A stretch of DNA of 64,000 nt, from the NCBI GenBank assembly GCA_008508345.1, contig QNGE01003799.1:1-64000 (forward strand), in the 5' to 3' direction. Below the pieces are notes generated by a model, which was given only the letters and a program-made list of their open reading frames with translations, ran no database searches and was not told the origin of the DNA. Position numbers and translations under genes: made by a program. Every line of letters starts with the position of its first letter. Position 1 is the stretch's first letter. Shown one piece after another: positions 55,771-64,000 of this stretch. Source of the DNA: Paragonimus westermani. Taxonomy: Eukaryota; Platyhelminthes; Trematoda; Plagiorchiida; Troglotrematidae.

Positions 55771-57049
55771 TAAATATGCTGTCAGATAGTCACATATGCT
55801 TTGACAAGGCTCGAGTAATTCGTAAGGATCTTTTTTCCCATGCGAAACGATGCTATGCTGAAACTTTCACCATTTATATCTAACACGCATGCACTAACCG
55901 TGGTGATGGCAGACTCTTGCCTGCAATGCGGCACAGACTAATACATAAAATCAAACAAGCGGTCAATTCTACCCAATGGAAAACGGATTCGGCCAACCCG
56001 TTTATACGGAGCGTAAAGTAAACCAACCACGGCAAACCTAACGCGTTTTCTGCTTTTTTGATAATATGTGGTTTCGACTACGACAGTCTTGAGGAAGGAT
56101 ACCCGAGGTAGTTGATGCGACGAGTATTACAACTTGTTCGGCACGTTATGTTCTTCTGAATCCATTGAAGTTCAGACTGTCCGGCTGGTAGAGACAATAT
56201 GAAATCATCACGTTCAAATGGTCAGATAATAAATGTCATGAGACATGGAACTGAACAAATGAAAACGTCGACAGGTTACTAAAAGGCTAATGTGATTACA
56301 TGGGTCATTGTTGGTTGCGCGCATGACACTGACGGGCGTTGTTGAATCGTCAGGATTGTGATATTCAGGTAGTGCTAGGTCATGGCTAAGAAAGTAATGG
56401 GGATTACCATGAAAACTGGTTACCACGATCCATTCTGCAAATTGCTCTTACGAGGGTAACGGCTAGGCTAATTGTACATATGCTACATATATTCGTAATA
56501 GGCTGAAAGACGTAATCCAAAATGTAAATACAGCACCGCCACTTGATATGCTGTTGAATTATAACTGGAAAAGTTTTCAGTGTGAGATTACAAGGTTGTA
56601 CAAAAATCGGGCTGGGAAATACCCGCTAGAATGGGAGCGTAAAAATATTAATTTGCGTTTCTTAGTTTAAACTTAATCGTTGGAGTCCGTCTTACAATGA
56701 CGTTATTCACGGCGTCGCATTATGTACTTAGTACGGGATCTCACTGGTATGGGTGCTGCAGCCTTAGCCAAATTTACCTCTAGCACAAGACCAGTTCACA
56801 TTAGACAGAATACCAGCATACACACGCAGTAGCTCTGAGCAGCCCACATAAGCATTGATTTTGCACGGATTATCGTTGGTTCGGACAGTAGTGTGTGAAA
56901 TGACTGAATAAGATAAATAAGCCAGCAAACAAAGCAACTAACTTCCGAATGATATTCTAGGTGGAGATTTGGAAAGAATGACGGTGGAAAAAAGATACAA
57001 GCGCCTAGTCTTTTACATTCTTCTTATTTAATACGATAAGGAAATGCGG

Positions 57050-57370
57050 TAATTTGCTCTCATGCATTCTGCTGACAAATGACAAACTGACTTCGGATGC
57101 GAGGTGGACAAATGAATTGGCATAGAGAAACGAAATTGTCCATCAAGGGGTTAGCTACTGTTAGTTGGATTCGTCCGCCGTGCTGGGGCCTGCGAGACTC
57201 ACGTAGTCCGAGACTGGAGACGTTAGGTGTGATTCCGGCCAATCGGGCTCAGTGGTGTGAAGGTTGTCGATGTTTAACCGGGTTGTCTGTGAGGTGAGTG
57301 TACTTAATGACTCGGGAAAACGAAGGCCTTAAGGTATCTTTCTCGTTGATGATGCCTTACTTACACTGAT
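57050..57370 (+). mobile_element. RTE LINE 3' end
   Basis: Plus-strand reading MRGGQMNWHRETKLSIKGLA, TVSWIRPPCWGLRDSRSPRL, ETLGVIPANRAQWCEGCR and stop: the same C-terminal tail as the other copies, with the GTGAGTG...GAAGGCCTTAAGG 3' UTR start. Intergenic. Confidence 0.65.
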
Positions 57371-58569
57371 AGCTTAACTGTTTGCAAGTTGTAGGTTGTA
57401 TTTAAATTTCTTTCTCTCTCAAGGTTTCCTTTTTGTGTCACAGCGACGAGTTATATATACAGTTACAAAAGTAAACAAATTACAAAGTTTATCAATCCGG
57501 ATTGAGCACAGTAGCCAGAGTAACCTCAATGGGGAGCGCACTCTTTACACAAACATCTTTCTTGTTCGCACAAAAATCCCGGTGAATCAATATGCAGTTA
57601 AGAGAAGTAAGCTGTAATCTCATGACTGCTGCTTCGAAGACCGCTGGTTTGATGTCTAAAATTAGTTACAAGTGATCAGAATGTACAAAATGCTACGCAT
57701 GGTTTAGGCTTTCTCACCGTTTTATTCAAGTATGTCCGAGGAACCGTTTGCTTAATTGAAGTGTAAGCAACCTATCGCTGTGACTAGGGAGTTGTGATTA
57801 CGCCTGATCAGCTGTCGTGTTTAATCTAAGTAATAACTTGATGTAGATGGTTGCAACGCTATCGGGATTTGCATGTTCATATTTTAATTGTTTGACAACT
57901 GTGAAAGCACAGAAATGATCAAAAATGTCCACTATGGTAACAATAAGCTAAGAATAAATAAGCCAAAAACAAGCACTAGTTTATAAGGTGTCTGAATTTA
58001 GTGGATATATGCTGAAAGAACGTAGGAAACAGTTCAAGTGGTACAAACCAACTTCTGTCATTTTGAAAAATACAACGAAAACCTCAATAAAAATTACGGG
58101 TTTAACAATGCACTCCCATCATATTCACGAGAAATAAAATTCTCCGGTCAAAATGCTGGAACTTGTAATTTAGTGGGATGGTATCGTTACGTAATCGTCA
58201 TTTTGATTCTTGATGTGTTTGAAAACTGAGGTTCAAGCAGATTAACATTACGGTTCACAAAACATAGTTTCCAGTTTGTCTTGCAAACAGTTTCTGGATG
58301 GAAAAAATTTTGTAATAAAACGTTGGCTTACGTGAAAAATTTAATCGCCTCATCTCGAACATCACGCACAAGGGCGTCATAATTGACATTCATTTCATTT
58401 TTCGAAAATTCAATCAAGCTACAATTAAGACGTATGTACATGTAACATGAATAAGCAATAGAATTTTGAGCTAGCAGACCATCTGAAAGGTTTATATATT
58501 AGTTGTAAATAGTTAATGGATAGTAGTTAAGCCAAAACATTAATACTTAAAACAGAATTGAAAATAGAT

Positions 58570-59171
58570 TTAATCAGGGAAACAAAATATAACTCGCTTT
58601 GCTTGAATCTTCATAAGATCTTCCGTAATGTTCATTAGAGATTTTTGATGATTTTCAAGATAAGCCTCTTGAGCAGTCAAAAAGTCCAACATTGAAATTT
58701 GACTTTCTTCAAATCTCGGTTTGCCTATTAAATCAGACTGTTCTGTAAACTTTTCAGTCTAGAATGAAAAATTGAGGATAACATGATTCCAGACATCTGT
58801 CCTACCTCAAGACGATCAAGGTAGCCATTTCTGTCTTTTGTTATCAGCCTCGGAGATCGACGTGGTATAAGTGGTGTAACTAAATCAATTCCCGACTGTT
58901 TCAACTGCACTGACTGAACCACACCAAGTACATTTGACAATTCACGTAACTGGTTACGCACATCAAATAAAGTTTCTGTGGTGCGGTTTACATCTACAAG
59001 ATGAGAGCACATTTCATCACTAGTAAGTGTGGCATAAATAACTAATAGAAACCATTCGAGCAACTGTACAGCATAAGCATGAAATTTTTAACCTGAGTTA
59101 TCTGGTAATTTTCTCACCAATGAACAAGAAGTTGGGGAACAACGCTGATCAACCTGCTCGATTGCAGACAT
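58570..59171 (-). CDS. Small unrecognised protein, three exons, about 166 aa
   Basis: Minus-strand model: exon 1 59171-59118 (ATG, MSAIEQVDQRCSPTSCSL), exon 2 59063-58806, exon 3 58758-58570 ending TAA. The introns are only 54 and 47 bp, both GT-AG and both phase 0 (donors GTGAGA and GTAGGA). Exon 2 reads LLEWFLLVIYATLTSDEMCS and then a helical, Val/Leu/Asn-rich stretch (LFDVRNQLRELSNVLGVVQS). Exon 3 is Gln/Glu-rich and helical (SMLDFLTAQEAYLENHQKSL). The pattern suggests a short coiled-coil subunit protein, but no family could be named. There is no canonical AATAAA within 150 bp; AATATA on this strand at 58500-58495 is a weak candidate. It lies head-to-tail downstream of the 60.3-60.7 kb candidate and converges on DNAAF1. 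Confidence 0.6.
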
Positions 59172-60327
59172 TGGTTAGCGTAACAGATGGATTCACTCAA
59201 ACGGTAACAACATCCGACATCTGCTACTATTATTCATTTGTTATTCATTTATTCATTAATTCCATTATTATTTATTAGCCGCGTGTGTAGTTTGTGACCT
59301 ATCGAGTAAAAATGTTTGAAATTTGGACTGTGAGCATGAGTCAGTTTAAACAGACAACCTTCGTCGATTAGGAATAATCTAAGGATAGATTGACAGACTG
59401 GTAACAAAACAAATACATGGATCTAGAGGCAAATCAGTGGTACTCCGCTCGCTTGATCAACTTGATTTCGCATCACATTTATTGACTAAAGTGATAGATT
59501 GGGTTTGAAAGTGTATTTTTTGTCAATCAGCTAGTAGCAACTGTATCTCAGGGAACGTGAAATAAGTAGACCATGAGTTTGCAGTTGAGGTTAGTAACAG
59601 CAAAATTGTAAAACAAAGCTTCTTTGTGAACAACGGAGGAATTAGGTAGGTCAACATGCTTCGATCTCCCGGACTCTGATAAAAAGTTCCCTAAGTGTTT
59701 AACTTAACCACTGACTTGCATTTCGCTCTAATATGATTCCATTTCACTCAGATGGGGCGCTCCATACCTCTTGTAATATTTCTTCTCAGTGAGAATTATT
59801 GCAATTCGTATCCTTTTTCCACCAAGCACATTTATCACACTACCATAATAAACGATTCAATTTTGTTTCAATTAAGGAGACTAATTGAAAAAGCATCAAT
59901 GTGTAAAATATAGCATTGTATTTCAATCGTATGTAAGCCATTTTTTGCATAGAAATGAGTCTGCTTCATTTGCTTTGATAAGCTCAATGAAAATTCTGGA
60001 ACAGCTTCGGTTCAGGCTCTTCTAACTTTCATCGGTTTTCATCCTTATACAACTAAAATATTCACTATTACACTTGCGTTCAAAGATTCTTCTTCGCCTG
60101 ATTTTAACTGAATTAGATAAAAAAAATATTGCCCACCCAAAATTTACACTTATGACCTTGGTACTTGTGCTCTTAATTAATTTGTATCACTCCTTAAAAT
60201 AGACTCACGCCATTGTTGATATCAGTACGTTGCACTCCATGGACAGGTTATAACAAAGAAAACCGCAAAAGAGTAATTTAAACGAGTCTAACTATTTCCG
60301 AACGTCATTCATCATTTGACTGTATCC

Positions 60328-60695
60328 TTATTTATATTTATCAATGGGAGATAGCAAGAAGTGGGTACCACCGGACAGTAAGTCGATGTTCTTCTTCACC
60401 ATCTTGCTTTCTAATCAAACAGTCTCAAGCAATTCACCTTGTCTCGCCAAATTCAACGCTCGTGCACAGACACTGTACAATAGCTGCCCTGGAATTGACC
60501 AGGTAGAATAAAAGTTTAATCGTGGGAGAAACAACCGTAGAAAATGAAGATATGTAATTTTGTAATTGCAGACAAGTCGCTGACACTGGTAAATTATGTG
60601 TGTGCAACAAACCTTGAAATTTGAAACGTATGAGAGCAAAATAAAATTCTTCAACTTTTGATTGGTGAGTTCCATAAGAAAAGGTACAAATGTTC
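60328..60695 (-). CDS. Tentative 3' end of a minus-strand gene with very short introns
   Basis: A minus-strand ORF runs to 60415 and contains a possible exon up to 60438 ending CARALNLARQ. After a possible 27-bp intron (60437-60411, GTGAAT...GATTAG), a last exon 60410-60328 reads ESKMVKKNIDLLSGGTHFLL then SPIDKYK and TAA. A second in-frame GT-AG stretch, also 27 bp, lies upstream (GTTTGT...TACCAG). An internal Met gives MELTNQKLKNF as one possible start. No family recognised; upstream exons were not found and the region abuts a Penelope fragment on the other strand. It could be a gene tail, a pseudogene or chance. Confidence 0.3.
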
Positions 60696-60739
60696 GAACT
60701 GTTTTCACGAATACGTTAGAGAACATACTACCTTGCCGC

Positions 60740-61184
60740 TCAATTGTGCATCAGTTTCCGTTCAACACCCATTATCGTGTCACAACTCAAAGACAAACTT
60801 CCATGTTTTACAACCAATTATTGTGTGTACTCATTTGTTTGCTCGTTTCGAGCATCATATATTGGTCGTACTACAAGGCGATTGTCGGACAGAGTGTGTG
60901 AACACCATCCTGCGTGGTTGAACAGTGGTGTGACTAAAACGGTTTCAAGCGCGATTGTTGCTCACTTGACCGACTCCATTCATTCTGTCAGTAAGAAAGA
61001 TGCTATTCGGATTGTCTACCGAGTGCCAAGGAATCGATCAAAAGTGGTGAGATTTCGAATGTTGACCGTTGCCGAAGCCATCAGCATCCGATTGCGTAAC
61101 GCTGACCTCTGCGCTCAGAAGTTCGTGCGGACACTTAACCTCCCCTGGCCCACAATCAATCAAGCCCATGAGTTGGAACAGTGA
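60740..61184 (+). mobile_element. Penelope-like element GIY-YIG endonuclease ORF, 5'-truncated
   Basis: An open frame of about 146 codons ending TGA at 61182. It contains NYCVYSFVCSFRASYIGRTT (Cys-containing linker and YIG motif), then RRLSDRVCEHHPAWLNSGVT, AIVAHLTDSIHSVSKKDAIR and LTVAEAISIRLRNADLCAQK. The GIY-YIG core Tyr, the Arg of RTTR and a downstream Glu-His-His are visible. The reverse transcriptase is missing. The best preserved Penelope copy in the window, so probably the youngest. Confidence 0.75.
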
Positions 61185-61839
61185 TCACATAACTGATAAC
61201 AAACATGTCGTCCTTAAACTATATTGACCGTTTATCTGACTCATATTAGTCACTGTTTTCATATTTATTGTGTTGTAATTAGCCTGATGATCAAACACGG
61301 AAAACAAGTCTTGTTCGCTACTCTGTCGTTCTCATGACTTCAATGGGTATTTTCGACCGAATAGAACATACTGAAACAAAGTATTAAGTGTTTTCCATCA
61401 CCAACTTGTTCCGTTCTCTGATTCAAGGTATTCAATTGGAATTTTGTTTCTTTGGCAGCGTGAGGCTCCGAATGACTACCGATTCGTAAGCGTTTTGAGC
61501 CATACCGACCATAAACTTTGAAACATTAACACATTTTGTAGGTAAATTGACAATAAAATTTTTATTTTCAAAAGTTCTGTTGTACCAGTGTTCCACAAGA
61601 ATTGTGAAAGGCTCTCAAGAACTATAGCTTTTGAATCAACGAACTAACAAACTCAGTCACATCTTTTTAATTAGCAACAGTGTTTAGGGTGAGTATCCAC
61701 CACTCTGACAAACATCGGGTGAAGTCCCAACTAAAACGCATTCGAACAATGTTGTCGGTTTGGTTCGATTCATGAGGACTAGTTACACAACAGTGGTTAC
61801 GTTATTTATGTAGCGTTTGCAAAAAAAGTATTAATCAAC

Positions 61840-62580
61840 CGTTCCTGAGTCTGAATACACAGCCATGGAAGGTCCAACTTTTTGATTAGCCGTAGTTGGG
61901 CGCAGGGTGGTCATGGGTGTTGGCAAGTTGAAGCAACATCCGCGATTGCCGGTATACGACGTTTAACCTGCCTCGATTGTATACCACATAGTCGATAGAT
62001 TGGCTTAAACGAATCGGTTGGAATGATCAGGTGGTTTGATTAGACTAAGTATGATCGAACTTCGTGTTAGTCAAATGGGTTGATATTCGCGAATGCATTC
62101 AGACAATCCCCGTGTTGTATGGCCTATACAGCTTGTTCCACAAAAACAAACGAAGCACACAGAGGTTGCATGATTAGGCAGTATATCTTTCAGCTAGGAG
62201 GGCAAAACCGGATCTCAGAAATGAACAAGCAAGTGAATCGTAAAATGTGTTGTTAATTGCTACACTCAATTTCTTGTTTTCACCGGAGCTATCAACTTTG
62301 AAGAACAAATAAATATGGACAGAATTCGTCCCCAGATTGCGGTCCATCGAACTGCGCGTTTATTAGCGTATTCTTACAAATGAACTATTCCAGATAGTTA
62401 TTTTCAATGGATTATTAAACAGAAACCCTCTTCTATGATGTCTCCTGAGCACATTTTCGTAGCCCTGTCTACCAAATATCGGATCAGATTCCACTTTTGT
62501 CTTAATGGTACAAAACTATTGGGGACTGTACACTGGCTGATCCAAGTTGTCCTACGATACATTATCTGTTTTGTTGTACA
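61840..62580. repeat. Dispersed repeat copy B
   Basis: Second copy of the 10.2-11.3 kb repeat, without the SINE. No coding capacity was recognised in either copy, so the class of element is unknown. Confidence 0.5.
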
Positions 62581-63773
62581 ACTGCAACGGCAAAGGTGTC
62601 CATACAAAGCCTGAGGCAGGTTGCCAAAAGATTTCTTCAAAATTGAATCACGATCACCTGATAAACGTGAAGTGGGCTGTCGTACTACGTTGCGCATGTA
62701 AAAAGTGCTGTTTCTGTCGTCAGAGACAGGTTAAAATAGACTGGGTCGATCATACTGGAAACTTAGGGACAGAATCAGAATGGAATCTGCCAGCAACCTA
62801 GTCGAAATTTTAGGAAAAATGTTGAAACACGCGTAATATTCTCCTCCTGTTTGAGGGAACTCACAGAAGATAAGGGCGATAAATGATGAAGTAAGGTTTC
62901 GGTGATCCCCTGAGGTTTGAAACTGTATTAGTTTGAGATAAGCGATAGCAATCGCACAAGTAACTAGCTCACGCCTGGAACTACTTTCAGCGCAGCAGTG
63001 ATAACAGAGAAAGTGGGGCAACAATATTTCATTGAACTGAAAATCGAGGACAATGTGATCACATGTTTAGGTCAGTTGTTTTGTCGTGCCTACCTTGGAT
63101 CTTGCTGTAGGCTGCTTGGTCGCAGTTTACGGGGTGCGCATAATCAAGCAGCAACAACGATCACAAAACCCATTGTTTCCGGTTAATTAGGACCGGTAAA
63201 CATGCTACGCAAGCCACCTTACACTGTGGAAATCCGTAAACCTAGTATGCAATTCATGAGGTCAACGTACGAAGATGACGAAACAGCTTTTCATTTTGGC
63301 TGATGATACCCACTGACAAGATAGCACATTTCCACCAGCAACTGTTCCGTCCACACAAAATGTGCCAAGATAAACGTTGGCAGGTGAGCGTATTAAAACA
63401 TATCATCTTCATATTGGCTTGAAATGAAGTTGCGAGTAATCTGATGGTTAGTGGCAGCTCTTCAACCATTCGAGAGTTAAACATGATGGATTTCAGCAGA
63501 AACAGGTTGAAGCTTTTCAATCACGTCTCATAAATAGACGAAACAAAGCATATGAAGAGTTCATCAGGTTCTTGGACCCTTATAATCTGGTATCGCGAAA
63601 TTTTTCGAGTTTTGGTTTTTCTCTTTATTGTTGCACATCTTAGATAATGTTGCAAAGTTCACAAGTCACCACGAGAACGTCGCTAAGTAAAAGCGGACGT
63701 CGAGAAGGGGAGGAATAAGAAGGCATGGTGGTGGAAGAAACTCGAGCAATTGCTATTCAGATCTGATGACATG
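62581..63773. other. Intergenic, nothing recognised
   Basis: Short ORFs on both strands, none with a domain; no partner repeat copies seen. Confidence 0.4.
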
Positions 63774-63965
63774 CTTTGAAAAACAACCACAAAGTTGCTT
63801 CTATGCTCCAGTTTTGTTCTCGTTAGGGTTCGCCGGTAGTACATATCCTTGCTACGGCTGGAACTAGAACTCCAGCCACGCTTTCATGAGACAATCGTGT
63901 TGATCACTGCACAAATGACCGTACACAACGCACGACTGAATTATCATATAAGAAGGATCTGACAC
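63774..63965 (-). mobile_element. SINE copy at right edge, decayed
   Basis: On the minus strand: TGTGCAGTGATCAACACGAT, then TGTCTCATGAAAGCGTGGCT, GGAGTTCTAGTTCCAGCC, and a hammerhead remnant CCGGCGA...ACAAAACTGGAGC. Same family, most diverged copy with a poor 3' end. Confidence 0.55.
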
Positions 63966-64000
63966 ATTCGCTTGCGAGTAGTGTTCAGACTACCTGGTGG

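Overview
The window looks like nuclear DNA of a flatworm, most likely a digenean trematode (liver or lung fluke type). It has no operons and almost no long ORFs. It carries one widely split gene with GT-AG introns from 45 bp to over 11 kb, and dense, decayed retroelements: RTE-type LINEs, Penelope-like elements with GIY-YIG domains, and tRNA-derived SINEs that carry a hammerhead ribozyme. This combination matches schistosomes and other flukes. The species cannot be named from sequence alone.

The main gene (+ strand, 11487-54628) encodes DNAAF1 (LRRC50), the leucine-rich-repeat factor that pre-assembles axonemal dynein arms. Thirteen coding exons were placed by hand. All intron phases agree, and the joined frame gives about 815 residues, followed 126 bp later by an AATAAA signal. 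The conserved core (N-terminal '[10 protein letters not shown]' segment, LRRs, LRR cap) lies in exons 3-8. The rest of the protein is a long acidic tail, including a 38-bp microexon.

Layout. 1-11.4 kb is intergenic, with a palindrome-rich MITE-like segment (1457-1815), decayed repeats and one SINE. 11.5-54.8 kb is DNAAF1, whose introns hold nearly all the mobile elements: an internally deleted RTE LINE at 15.4-17.7 kb, a head-to-head SINE pair with an intact hammerhead at 19.7-20.1 kb, LINE 3' ends near 26, 31, 32 and 48 kb, and Penelope fragments near 36 and 41 kb. 54.8-64 kb holds another Penelope fragment (55.4 kb), a LINE end (57 kb), two small minus-strand gene candidates (58.6-59.2 kb, well supported by phase; 60.3-60.7 kb, tentative), a Penelope GIY-YIG ORF (60.7-61.2 kb), a second copy of the dispersed repeat seen at 10 kb, and a SINE at the right edge.

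The strongest non-routine signal is the hammerhead at 19942-19986. It is a complete type I core inside a Pol III-type SINE, and degenerate versions sit at the same internal position in the other SINE copies. All functional statements rest on reading motifs by eye; no database search was run.
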